From contig JANATG010000015.1 in NCBI GenBank assembly GCA_029449235.1, positions 372,001 through 436,000 on the forward strand: 64,000 nt of DNA, in the 5' to 3' direction. Positions within the stretch are counted from its first letter, which is position 1. Each line of letters begins with the position of its first letter. The translations under genes were made by a program, and so were the position numbers. Below, piece after piece: positions 45,728-58,037 of this stretch. The DNA is from Linnemannia schmuckeri. Its lineage: Eukaryota; Mortierellomycota; Mortierellomycetes; Mortierellales; Mortierellaceae. Below the pieces are notes generated by a model that was not told the origin of the DNA, searched no databases, and worked only from the letters and a program-made list of their open reading frames with translations.

Positions 45728-47104
45728 TGATAGCGTGAGTATGGGGGATTATCAGCTCCTGGCATCGCTTGATGACTAGAGTTTACATAGATTTAATATA
45801 CCATATTCGCATCCTGCAACCTCATTGTAGATGAGTAAGTGTTGTGAAAGGTGTGCCTATATGAGTGTGAGAAAATGAAATTGAAGCAGGGCATTAAGCA
45901 ACATGAACAAGTACTTTGAACCTATGCTTTGCCCAATTCGGGCAGGCAAAAAATGGAGCAAAGGCTGAATCCAAAAAAAGGCAAGGATGACTGAGGATCT
46001 TGGATCGTGGTGATGTTAACCTGCATTGAGATGGTGCCTTCGGGAGAGTAGTGCTGGCTGAGGATCTATGACAGGTTCTGTCGTGTCCTGGGTAGGACAT
46101 AGTCGAGACTAGCAGGGGCGGTGTTCACAGGAGAGGCTGTCCTAGACTTCGGCTTATACAAGGGTCAGGGTCAGTCAGTGGAAGAAGAGAAGTATGAATC
46201 TGTTCATAGTAAAGGAGTCGTACGGTCGGCATCCTCACATCAATACGTCCAGGAACTGCTCGACGGCGGACGAACTAGGTATACCGCGGTTCAATCTGTG
46301 GCTCGTCGTCGTCAGAACCTGGGAGGCGACATGCTTTCGATGGTAGTGTTGGCTACCTCATTATCAGTATTCTCTAGGTCTGACGTCTCGACTCTTGAAG
46401 GACTTGAAAGTTGCATGTTTAATGTCCTTTTTCTTTCCTTCTTTATTCACCCTTCTTTTTTGATCGTTATTACTGATAACTTAAAAATCTTGATTGTGTC
46501 TGTGCAACCTATTTTATCGGATGTCACACAGATCAGAAAAAAAAGGAATGAAGGGAGCGTACAAATAACGATCGAGCTCTGACGACCAGCCAGTTTGTAC
46601 AGTGGAAGTCCAAATTGCTTTTCGACCACTGCGATAAATGTGCTCAGAGCCATAGCAAATACAGGTACTGTTGGTCAATATCGGTTAAAATGAATGCTCA
46701 AGATTCTGCGACTTGAGAGCTCAAACCACGAGTGAAATAGAACTGAACCAAAAGGTGCAATTCTTGCCGTCTTGAGGTAGTACCCAGCTGTCTGAGTTGA
46801 GCACTGCCTTTGAATTGGGTGTGCGTTGTGCGTGTGCGGCTAAGAAGAAAGGTGCAGTGCAGGGTTCGGTGTCTATTTTTAATTTTCGTCGTCCTCCCTC
46901 TTCTTCTGTCCGAGACCCAACCCACTCGTGCTCTCTGTTCAGGCACACTCAACAGAGGCAGCCACCTATCTGCAGGCAATTTGAACAAAAGATTTTTCTG
47001 TGGTGTATTTTTCTTGCCGCTCTCTTCTCCGCTTCCATCATCCTCTTCATCCCCCTCTTCACTCATTCACCTTTCCCTTTCCTCCACTTCCACATACATT
47101 CATC
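45728..47104. other. Intergenic region between fucosyltransferase and transporter genes
   Basis: 1.4 kb. The frame 46121-46582 is open but has no recognisable domain. A CT-rich plus-strand leader (46880-47100) precedes the transporter ATG. Confidence 0.5.
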
Positions 47105-48839
47105 ATGGCCAACCTCAACAGACTCGGACTCAGTGAAAGAGCTCAAGTTGGATTGGTAGTAGGCTTCTACATGATCACTGCCCTGGTGATGGTCTCCGTC
47201 AACAAGGTACTATTCTTGTTCAAAAGACACAAGCAAAACCTCCAGATAACAACATTTGCACAAGAAGATCGAAGAAGACCATGACATGATATATCAAGGA
47301 TCATTTTAGGACAATAAGCAGGAATGATGAACAGTTCTGATAATCAACAGCGTAGAACGACTGCCATGGTAATGGTGGTAGTAAACTAGGCACCGTTTTC
47401 TTGTCACAGCACTCAAGAATATGATGTTTCAACAGGCATGACGGGCAGGAACAACCCTAAGGGCACTATCTGAACCTATTGAACATAAAACAGATAAAGG
47501 CGAGCCATTGACGACAACAGGGGAAAGGATATGGACAGGAACAAGCACAGGACACACAGATGATGACAGATGAACAAGACAGGGTGATTGCGAAAGTGCC
47601 ATCAGGTTCAGCATCAGCGTCATCATCTCGATCAACTTTGACTGACCACAAAATTTATGTTTTGCATCAATTAGTGGGCATTGAACACTCTTCAGCTTCC
47701 TTGGCTCCTTCTTTGGTGCCAGATGGCCATTGCCGTCGTTCTGTTGAAGGTCACCGACTATGCAGGATTCCTCAAGATGCCCATTATCCAGAAGGACGTC
47801 GCCAAGGCGCTAATTCCTTTGATCTCCATCAACGTCCTTGGACTTGGTGTCAACACCCTCTGCCTGGTCTATGTCGACACTTCCTTCTATCAGGTAATTG
47901 TCGATTGCTTGTCTTTAGTTCATTTATTCGCTTTTTTTGGAGCCAAAGAATAGAGAGCCCAGAGTCTAAAAGGCTAGTTAGAACTATTTGCGAACTAACC
48001 AGCACTGATGTTTATTACGAAATAGATTGCTCGTGGATTGGTTCTTCCCTTCACTGTCATCTTTGCCTACACCCTTCTCGGACAGTCTTCCTCCAAGCTT
48101 GTCCTTGGAGCCTGTTTCATCGTCTTTTGCGGATTCTACACTGGAGTCACCTCGGAGATCAACGTTTCGCAGTTAGGTATCTTTTTTGGCGTTGTTTCAT
48201 CCATCACCACCTCCCTCCACGCCATTGTCATCAAGAAGTCTCTCGGTGCTGTCAACAACTCCTCAATCGACCTTGTGTATTACAACAACGCTCTTTCCTT
48301 GTTGGCTACTACTCCCATCTTCTTCTTGAGCGGCGAGTACTCCGAGGTCATGGCCCGCCTCAGTAACGAGGGTTTCGCTGCCTTCCACAGCTTCCTTTTT
48401 GCCGCCTTTGTCACTGGCATCTTTGGATTCTTGATCAACTTGGCTGGTTTCTTGCAGATCTCCAAGACCTCGCCCACCACCCACATGGTTTCCGGAGCTG
48501 TCCGCGGAGTGTAAGTTTGCCCAAACACAATCCAAATTTCATTGTTGAACTACTATCTTTGTTTTTTTTGAATAACCCCTTTATTATTGTTACATGTGCT
48601 GAACATATCCCCTTATTCTCTGTTTTATTAGTCTTCAAACTCTTCTTGGATACTATGCCTTCAACGACATCATTACTTCTGGACGTCTCATCGGCATCAT
48701 TCTGATTCTTGGAGGAGGCGCTCTTTACACCTATGCCAAGGACCAGGAGATGAAAGCCAACACCAAGCCCACCTACATCCCCATGACCCAGCAAGATGCC
48801 GACGACGATGATGATCGCAACAAGGTCGGACGTGCTTAA
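47105..48839 (+). CDS. Nucleotide-sugar transporter, GDP-fucose type (SLC35C-like)
   Basis: Multispanning Golgi antiporter of the drug/metabolite transporter superfamily; relatives exchange cytosolic GDP-fucose for lumenal GMP. Exons 47105-47206, 47675-47893, 48026-48510, 48632-48839 (337 residues). Seen: RAQVGLVVGFYMITALVMVS-VNK, LPWLLLWCQMAIAVVLLKV, LGVNTLCLVYVDTSFYQIAR-GLVLPFTVIFAYTLL, GFYTGVTSEINVSQLGIFFG, KTSPTTHMVSGAVRGVLQTL (the SLC35C-type pattern TSPLTHNVSG) and a last membrane helix GIILILGGGALYTYAK. The tail is acidic and ends GRA. Length and about ten hydrophobic segments are normal. GDP-mannose or triose-phosphate specificity cannot be excluded from sequence alone; the GT10 gene 1.4 kb upstream on the same strand favours GDP-fucose. 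The first intron is long (468 bases). Confidence 0.82.
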
Positions 48840-50357
48840 GCGACCCCTTCCTTCCTCTTTCTTGTTTTTCGCCCCTATCATGGACAGGGATGAAAAAGCA
48901 GTAAGTGACCACAACAAACAAAGCACTGGAACTCTGGCCAACCTTCTTTTCTACATTTTACGAACACACATATCATGACTACGTCTTTTTTCCCTCTACA
49001 AACAGCACACCTTGATACCTCTTTCTTTCATGTCAATTATTCTTTTTTCTTGTTTTTCACGTTTTCATTTTGGCTGGGCCGAACGAATAGCATAATAAAT
49101 CAACCTCATAGACTTCAATTTCTTTGTGCACCTGACTCACATTCTGAACCTCTGGAACACTAACAATTCAACCAGTTACACGCGGCTTGACCGCATTGAT
49201 CGAGCCTTGTCCTTCCTGTTGAAAGCTGTTCAACTTTCCTTTTCCCTTCAACCCAACATTCAGAAGCACTGTCATTAGTACACGCTGTATTGTTTATTTC
49301 TGGAGCACACATGAGTCCGGACCGCTTGTCATCCAACTATTGCCAAACTCACAGGCCCTTTCATGCTCAGCTTTCTCGAGTTATACTCCTACCGACAAGC
49401 ACGCGTTATCCAATGACATTCTAGAACGCCACTCAAGAGTACATCATTCATTTGCTTGCCTCAATCAAGGATGGATTGTGAGGAGAATACACAAGAGAGG
49501 AGTAAAAGCCACATATCATTTGCCAACCAGGAGCAAACGTGTCCATTTTTGCGTGTCAAAAAGAAGCTCCAACGGGTCCATTCTCCATTGTTCATTATAG
49601 ACCAGCCTATGAAGACAACTGCCATGGTTTTTGCGCATGTGATCGAAAACACACAGGCACAGACGGCTCAAGGGAACGGTGTGCTGTTCTCGATTGGGTG
49701 CAAACCAGTCTTCTTTTTTAAACAATGAAATTTAAGCCAGGGAAGCAAACAATTTCAAGGGTTAAGTGAAAAAGGCTGGCGTAGTCAAACTGCGGATTTT
49801 TGAGTCTTGTTCCTGAGAAGATGCAATTAGGAAATCTTCCCAGGACAATGATTGTCTGACTTGCCCATGCGATCGTCCCCCACCCCTTCCCTTCCCTTCC
49901 AGGCTGTTTTTCCTGCCTTCCCTCCTTCCGTCATCTGCCAGCCTTCTTGCACTGGATGGCTCCTTCTCCTCGGCATCGGGCTCCCATGCTCCTCGTTCAA
50001 GTTACGATATCGTAAACAGGCACGATCCCTCTTTTTCCCTTCAAGCGCGATCGTGACCTTTTTCAGCAAAGAACGAGGCGCGGTCAAGGGAGAAAACCCT
50101 GTGGATGTTAAGGTTACGTCGTTCTCACAATCTTATAAAATGGAGCCCTCACCCACTTAAAAGAAAGTTTTTCCTCACGCCGCTTTTTTTTTTTCTTTTC
50201 ACTCCTTTTCCTCTCGTGCAAACAGGACTTGTTAACGACAGACGCCCACCGTCACTCTCTCTTTCTGTCGTTACTTTCTTCCCTTCCTCTCCCTCTCTTT
50301 CTTTTCTTTCTTTCTTCCCTTTCTGTCACCTCCCTCCACTCATCCCATTTGGTGCTA
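48840..50357. other. Intergenic region, transporter 3' end to ABCC promoter
   Basis: No gene supported. The right part (49870-49930 and 50180-50350) is CT-rich on plus, consistent with the ABCC leader. Confidence 0.5.
50134..50140 (+). promoter_or_regulatory. TATA box of the ABCC transporter gene
   Basis: TATAAAA about 220 bases before the ATG at 50358, followed by a strongly CT-rich leader to 50345. Confidence 0.5.
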
Positions 50358-53300
50358 ATGCAGGTTAACGCCGGATCATCCTGGTGCGACACCCAGGGTT
50401 GGGTATGTACTTTTTCGAAAAAAAAAAATCAAATAGGCGTCCTGCATGCACTGTCATTGTCACAGATAACTCACATTCATGATTGCTTATTTGTTTGCTT
50501 TTTCTCGCCCCTCTACAACAGGGTCCTGTGAACGAGAACGGAATCTCGCTGACACCATGCTTCCAGAACACGGCTGTTCTGGGCGCACCCGCCTTGGTGG
50601 CCTCGATCGCCTTTCTGGTCAGAGGAGCATCCTTGAAGCGTCATGGACATGCTCATGGATTAGGTCCAATCCTTGTCTACTGGCCTCAGCAGACCGCAAC
50701 TGTTGTCGCCATTGGTGCTTTGATCGCCCACCTCTGGACTGTCTCTGCTGGTGGTCTCTCTACCTCTTTTGCATTTGGATCTCTTTTGATTGCATGGGTA
50801 AGTAATGAATCGGGATAACAGAAGGACGATATGAATAGAATGGAATGGACCTGTGGGCTGATGCTACTTCGTTTCTTTTCTCCTCTATCGATATATGACA
50901 GGTGCTGGCCATCCATCTCAACAGACTGGAATCCCTCTACGACATCCGCTCGTCCAACGCTCTATTTTTGTTTGGACTCTATTCTGTCCTCGCAACCATC
51001 GTCACCCTCTACTCCCTCCACCATAACGACGAGATCCACGACGACTCCCTCCGCTACCTTCATGCCTACTTCTACGCCATCCTCGCAGTCTTTGTCCTTG
51101 AGGCTCTCCCTCGTGGATGGACCCGCGTTCAACGCCAGAGCGACGCCAACCAGCACGACAAGGCGAACCTCTTCTCGCGGTTGACCTTCCACTACATGCA
51201 GTCGATCATCAACCTCGGCTACAAGCAACCCCTTACAATTGAAGATATCAAGATCTTGCCCAAGGAGTCCGAGACCCAACATGGATACGACCAACTCAAC
51301 ACGCAGTGGGAAGCTCACAAGAAGGATGTCCAGGCGTACAACATAAAGGCCGATGCTGACCATCAAAAGCCTCTCAGTTTGATACGCGTCATTGGAAAGA
51401 CATTCCTCGGATCCTTTGGTACCATGATCTCTCTCCGTTTGTCGGCCTCGATCCTTCAATTCCTCCTCCCCGTGTTGATCCAGCAAATCATGGCCTACAT
51501 CGAGTCGGACAAGAGTGAGGATGAACTCCCTAAGGCACGTGGAGTCATTCTGGCGGTGTGTATGCTGGCTGTCAACTTGACGGTCTCGTTCTTGACCAAC
51601 CAGTCCTTTAAGCAGGAGGTAGAGTTGGGTCTCGAGATCCGTAATGCGTTGGTCTCGATGATCTACCGCAAGGCTTTGATTCTGTCTCCTGGAAGCAGGA
51701 AAAGTTCTTCGACTGGAGCTATTACCAACCACATGTCAAACGATGCTGAAAAGTGGACCAAGGAGATTGCCTGGATCATTGGGTGGATTGATGTTCCCCT
51801 GGAGATCCTGATCGCCGTCGCCATGTGTAAGTTTTTTACCCACTTCATACTTTGATGTTGTCTGTTTCGTAATTAATCCAAAACCTAATTAATTCGTTCA
51901 CTGCCCTTTCAACAAAATAAGTGTACCAAATCATCGGATGGTCGGTCTTCTGCGGCTTGTTCGTCATTGTGTTGATCACTCCTACCCAAACCTGGGTCGG
52001 CGAGTTCTTTGACAAGACTAGAGATGCCAAGGCCGAGGCCATGGACAGTCGTGTCCTCCTCATGACCGAAGTCCTCTCCAACATCAAGACCATCAAGCTT
52101 TACGGCTATGAATCCGGCTTTAAGGCAAAGGTTGAAGCCTTCCGTAACAAGGAGATTGCTCTTCTGCGCAAGTCTGGTGTCGTCATGTCCTTCCTCTCGA
52201 TCGTCTTCACTTGCTTGCCCCTCTTCATCGCTTTTGTCTCATTTGCAGTCTTTGCCACCGTCGGCGGTCCCAATTTCACCCCCGGCGTCATGAATGCCCA
52301 GGTGGTTTTTGTCTCGCTGAGCTTATTTGGTCTCCTTAATCGCCCTATCGGATCCATGTCCCGCGTCACAGAGTCGACCGTATCCCTTCGTGTCTCGACC
52401 CGTCGTATTCAAAAGTTCTTGCTCAAGGAGGAACTCGACTCTTCTGCTATTCTCCGCGATCCACTTTTGTCAAAGGACACCAAGGTCCCCGTCATTCAGA
52501 TTCAGGACGCCACTTTTGCCTGGACTAGCGAGGACCCTTCCGTTGCTGCCAAGGATGATAGCGATGACGATGAGGAGGAAGTGAACGAGACCACCTCCCT
52601 CTTGGCTGCTGACCGTGCCGAACCCTCAGTCCCTACTCTTGTCGACATCAACGTCTTAATTGCTCGTGGTCAATTAACCGCTATCGTCGGTCGTGTCGGC
52701 CAGGGCAAGTCGTCAATTTTGAGTGCCATTATCGGAGACATGTACAAGCGCCAGGGATCGGTCAAGGTCTATGGTTCCATCGCCTATGTCAGTCAGCAGG
52801 CCTGGATCTGCAACGCCACTGTCCGTGACAACATTGTCTTTGGCAAGCCCTTTAATCAGGAAAGATACGAACGTGTTCTCTTTGCCTCTGGATTGCTCCC
52901 CGATCTTGAGATCCTTGCCGCGGGTGATATGACCGAGATTGGCGAGCGTGGCATCAACCTCTCTGGTGGTCAGAAGCAGCGTGTTTCTTTGGCCCGTGCT
53001 GCCTACCAGGATGCCGATGTCTATCTGATGGACGACCCTCTGAGCGCTGTCGATGCCCACGTTGACCAGCATCTTTGGGAAAACTTGATTGGACCCAAGG
53101 GTCTCCTCAAGGATAAGACCCGTCTCTTGGTTACCCATGGTATTCACCACTTGGAGCATGTCGACCATATCCTGGTTATTAAGGATGGCAAGATTACTGA
53201 GGCTGGACACTACAAGCACTTGATGGCTGCTAAGAATGCCTTCTACCAGCTCATTAAAGACTTTTCGGTCAGTCACCGCAAGAAGGAGAACGGCGGTACT

Positions 53301-55488
53301 GCTGCTGATGCGGCCGCTGGTACCTCTTCATCCGCTGCTAGCAGTGACGAGGATGAAACTGGAACTGTTGTCGCCGCTCAGGAGAATACCGAGAAGGGTG
53401 ACGGTGGTGATGATGCTGACGGCGAGCTTGTCAAGGACGAGGAGGCTCATTCTGGCATCGTTGGCTGGGATACCTTCAGGGTCTACTGCGAGGCTATGTA
53501 AATTGATATTCTTGATCGTCGATTTCGTATTCTCTTCTCAAAGTGTTGCATTGCCGCTTCTAATAATTTTCCTTTGCATCATCCCTATTATACATAGGTC
53601 CTGGGATATGTTTGTGGTCACTTTGGTCATGTTCGTTATCTGGGAGGCCTTCCAGCTAAGCACTCCTCTCTGGTTGGAGCACTGGATGAGCGTCATTGAC
53701 ACGACCCAGCACTCAGTCACCTACTTCCTTGTCATCTATGCCGTCATGGTCCTTGCCTACATCGTGGTCGATGTCTGGTTAACCTACGTCTGTAACGTCA
53801 TTGCCTGTGTTCGCGCATCTGTCATCCTCCACGAGAATGTTCTCGCCCGTGTCCTCCGCCTCCCTATGGCCTTCTTTGATGTTACTCCGTAAGCTTCTTC
53901 TAAGCGTTTTTGGGTGTCTTCAAAAAAAGACATACGTTACACTGTAAAACATTAGTTCTAATCAAGCCCTTCCTTGTGTCACTGTTATTTTATTTTATTT
54001 TTTGATGATAATAGTCAAGGCCGCATCTTGAATAGGTTTTCGTCGGATATCGGTGACATTGACGAGATGGTCCCCGAGTCGTTCATCGCGCTCCTCACCT
54101 GCATCAGCAACTTTATCGGCACCCTCATGATCCTGACCTTCGCCACCCCCGCATTCGTGTTCGTCCTCCCCTTCATGGGTCTGATCTACATGACTACTCA
54201 AAAATACTACATCCGTACCTCCAGCAACCTCCGCCGTCTCGACTCTGTCACAAAGTCACCCCTCTATCAGCATTTCAGCGAATCCCTCAATGGCCTTTCG
54301 TCGATCCGGGCCATGAATATCAAGGAACGGTTTACTGTCGAGAATGCCGTTCGGACCAACAATTCTGCGACGGCCTTGTATGCGTCGATGATGATTAACC
54401 GATGGCTCAATGTTCGGTTGGAAGCTCTGACCTCGCTTGCGATCCTCTGCGCTTCTCTTTTGGCCGTCCTCAATAAGGACTCGATTACGCCCAGTATGGC
54501 TGGTTTGGCCCTTAGCTCGACTACTTCTTTGGCCTATAATGTCATCTGGACCCTCCGTTCCTACTGCGATCTCTGCTCGGATCTTATCGCTGTTGAACGC
54601 GTCCACGAGTACAGCAACAAGCGTACCGAAGCCCCCGCATCGACTGGTGTCCGTCTCCCCGAGAACTGGCCTCAACATGGTCGTATTGTCTTCAAGAATT
54701 ACTCGACCCGTTACCGTGAGGGACTTGATTTGGTCCTCAAGGATGTCTCGTTCGAAGTCCAGCCCTCGGAAAAGATCGGTATTGTTGGACGGACGGGAGC
54801 TGGTAAATCGTCGTTGACCTTGGCGCTGTTCCGTATTGTGGAAGCTGCCGACTCGTACTGGGCCCGTGCTAGTGCTCAGGAGAGCGAAGGCGCAGCTGTT
54901 GAGGAGTTTGACCTCTCTAGCACCCTTGGTGATGGTGGAGCGATTGAGATTGATGGTGTTGATATCTCGACTTTGGGATTGAAGGATCTCCGTCAACACT
55001 TGTCGATCATCCCCCAGGACCCCACCCTGTTCGCGGGTACCGTCCGTGAGAATCTCGACCCACTGAACGAACTCTCTGACGCTGAACTCTGGCAAGCCCT
55101 GGACCGCGCTCACCTCAAGCCTCATATTGCCTCCCTGAACGGCGGTCTCTCCTTCGAAGTCTCCCAAAATGGCGAGAACTTTTCCGTTGGTCAACGGTCC
55201 TTGATCTGTCTCGCCCGTGCTCTCCTTCGCAAGACCAAGATCCTGGTTCTGGACGAAGCCACAGCGGCGGTAGATGTTGAGACGGACGAGTTGATCCAGA
55301 AGACTATCCGGGCCGAGTTCAAGGATAGGACGATTTTGACGATTGCTCATCGTATCAAGACTGTGATGGATTCGGACAAGATTTTGGTTTTGGAGAAGGG
55401 AAGGGTTGAGGAGTTTGAGTCGCCAAAGAAGTTGATGAAGTCCAAGGGGTTGTTTTTTTCCCTTGCTCGTCAAGCTGGTGAAGCCTAG
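50358..55488 (+). CDS. ABCC/MRP-type ABC transporter (Ycf1-like)
   Basis: Full-length exporter of the multidrug-resistance-associated subfamily; fungal members move glutathione conjugates and bile-acid-like anions, often at the vacuole. Exons 50358-50402, 50522-50797, 50902-51826, 51922-53497, 53598-53888, 54015-55488 (1528 residues). Layout: N-terminal TMD0 of about five hydrophobic segments, TMD1, NBD1 with Walker A GRVGQGKSS and signature LSGGQKQRVSLARAA, Walker B VYLMDDPLSAVDAH (the ABCC-type degenerate DP in place of DE), a Ser/acidic linker, TMD2, NBD2 with GRTGAGKSS, signature FSVGQRSLICLARALL and ILVLDEATAAVDVETD. TMD0 separates it from the short MRP4/ABCC4 type. The exact substrate and membrane are not readable. 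The 3' end converges with the SDR gene. Confidence 0.95.
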
Positions 55489-55620
55489 ACTTTTTCTTTT
55501 TCTCTTTCTCATTTGCATCCATAGAACGTGTCTTTTATTTCTCGTGTATAAACCAGATATTTCGTTTCCTAATTATGAAGTTGCGATAAAGGTCATTACA
55601 TGCTAATCTAATGAAAGAGG

Positions 55621-55710
55621 GAAGGGGGGGGGGGAGCAAAACTGTGGTCATAAAAAACGAAAAAAAAAAAAATAATAAAATAAAATAAAATAAATAAAAA
55701 TAAAAGAGAC
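55621..55710. repeat. G run and AAAAT pentamer repeat
   Basis: A short poly-G (about 55627-55634) followed by A-rich AAAAT/AAATA repeats, in the gap between the convergent ABCC and SDR genes. Confidence 0.7.
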
Positions 55711-55738
55711 GTGCCAACTGCCAATGAATGAGTCGCTC

Positions 55739-57562
55739 TTACAACTTGAAGTCAATACCGGTGTACTCAACACTCTTGGCCCAAAGCAACTCCTGCTGCT
55801 CTTCGTCCAACGCATTAGCAGAGGGCATTCTAACAATTTGATCAAAAAAGTACTCCCCCGAAACACCCTCCAATTCGGGTGCCAAGCTCAAATAAACCGC
55901 ACCCATCGCCCCAACCTCCGCAGACCGGAACATCCCCTTCGCGGGACCCTTCGGCAAATTCGCGATCGGGTTGTTCGAAAACAAGTCTGTCCTACAGGTA
56001 CCCGGATGGGCCGCGTTGACCGTCACTTGGGAACCTGCGGCAGAAAGACGACGGTTGAGGGCCTTGACAAAGAGCATGTTGGCGAGTTTGGAGTGGGAGT
56101 AGGAGCCAAGACGGGAGTAGCCTGGTTTGGACCGGAGTTGGGGGTAGGGGATTCCTTGGGAGGGGTACATGGCTGCAGAAGAGAGGATGACGATGCGGCC
56201 ATGGCCGTGGTGGGAGTTGTGGAGGAGAGGCAGGAGCTCGAGGGTCAGTTTATAGTGACCTAGGTGATTGACTCCGAATTGAGACTCAAACCCGTCGGCT
56301 GTCAGTGTGAATGGGATGTCCATCAATCCAGCGTCTAATAGTAGAGAGAGGGGGGTTGACCATCGATATTAATTTACGAGACCAAATAATAATGACGATT
56401 GTGCTCATCAAAAAATGCATTGACCATGCTATTAGATCAAATTAATTCTAGTGCCAACAACGACAGGAAGCAAAACAGAAAAACAAGAAAATACGTACTG
56501 TTGACGAGGAGATCGAGTCCGTGTCCGAGGAGCTTAAACTCTACAGTGAATGCCTTAATGCTCTCGAACGAGGAGAGGTCCAAGGCCATAACAGACGCCA
56601 TCCCCTTGATACCCGTCTGTTCCTCGATCGATTGGACCGCCTCGGCTCCCTTCTTGACCGAGCGGCACGCTGTGGAATATGCAATGAAGAGATAACGTAA
56701 CCAAAAGGGAGGAAAGTCGATTTAGAAACAAGGACAAGGACATGAAACAAATCATAATAGCATGTGCCGATCAAGTGGTCCGTTCAATTAGCTGCATGCA
56801 ATAACAGAAGAGAATACGGAATGAGAGAAAAAGGACGTACCAATGATGACGCGGTATCCGGCTTCAACCAATGCCTTGGAGGTATGCAGACCAAGGCCGG
56901 CATTGCCACCTACAACATATACCCGGAAAGATGTAATCAACCAGAAAGGCAAATAGAAAAAAGAAATTTTTCTGTTAAAAAAAAAATAGAGATCGTTTTT
57001 TCTGAGCCGTTGAAATTGAGTACACGAACAGTCCCAAAGCGATCGATCGAAATTAAAAAGTGGCTGGCTATGGAATTTTCTGTATGATAATTACCTGTGA
57101 CGACGGCGACGCGAGGAGAAGCTCCTGACTGGGCAGCAGCAGCAGCAGTCGTCTTGGCCTGATCGATCCAGCCTTGGAGACGCTTCTTTGATTGCTCTTC
57201 GAGATCTGGTTGCTGGCGGCGCTGCCACACGTTGAATCCCAATTCAGTGACGCCTAATGTAGTAGCGGTGGCAAGTCGATAGCATTAAGAAGTAGGGGAG
57301 AGATGATAAATGAACGAGAGACCAACAAGGTTGTGATCAGTAACCAATGGTCAGAGAGCAATCAGTGACGAGGGTAATATCTCCCAGGGCAAGCCAGTTC
57401 TGCAAGGAAGCAGGAGAAAAGAACCTCTATCCTCTTGTTGTATTTTCCCTTACCGACAACTCCAAGGGCGATAAAGTAGGGCATATACTTGGACTTCTTA
57501 GTGAGGCCCGACATAAAGTTGTCGTACCATTCAGCACGAGGAGGGAGCTGGTCTGTCGTCAT
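55739..57562 (-). CDS. Short-chain dehydrogenase/reductase, retinol-dehydrogenase-like
   Basis: NAD(P)-dependent oxidoreductase of the classical SDR family. Exons 57454-57562, 57095-57253, 56841-56909, 56499-56669, 55739-56334 (367 residues). Seen: a single hydrophobic segment about residues 27-42 (MPYFIALGVVGVTELGF), an amphipathic basic stretch, cofactor motif TGGNAGLG near residue 88, the basic residue in ACRSVKKG after strand 2, LVNNAG near 167-172, and the catalytic Ser (ILSSAAM) with Tyr248-x3-Lys252 in SYSHSKLAN. The acceptor substrate cannot be read from the sequence; the layout resembles retinol dehydrogenases 11-14 and WWOX-type SDRs, which act on lipid carbonyls. The N-terminal anchor suggests ER or peroxisome membrane. 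Confidence 0.93.
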
Positions 57563-58037
57563 GTTGAAAAGGTGAATGAAGCGATTGAAGATGTGTGTGT
57601 GTGTATACGTGTTGAGAGAATGAGAATGTGAATGAACTTGCGAGAGGGAACAAAAAAAAAAAAAAAGAACGAAGTGATGAATAGATGAATGGCGTCCGTG
57701 GGATGAGCTTCCCTCCGTCGCTTTTATGTTATTTTAGCACCGCACGATGACATTCGATCGCCCGCCCACATAAATATTTCGGTTCCCTATCTGGAAGTGA
57801 GTGCTCATCCACACAAGGCATCCAAATATACACACATTTGACCCGCACCCTCCCTCTGTGGCAAAAGAGCATCAAGAAAGTTCACATGCATCCACACAGT
57901 CGGTTGACAGCCTTTGAACCCCTATCATTGTCAATGCACAAAGGTTTGGTTTTTGAATAATCTACATGGAATATTATGCTGTGCTATGGTATGCAAAGGG
58001 GATGATTGTTTGTATGGCGTTTTTTCATCGTCCAATT

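Noticed and set aside
46121..46582. 153-residue plus frame between the fucosyltransferase and transporter genes
   Set aside because: No domain; ends in AT-rich sequence. Kept as intergenic, though a lineage-specific small gene cannot be excluded.
54256..55518. 420-residue open frame on minus over ABCC exon 6
   Set aside because: Antisense shadow of the second nucleotide-binding domain.
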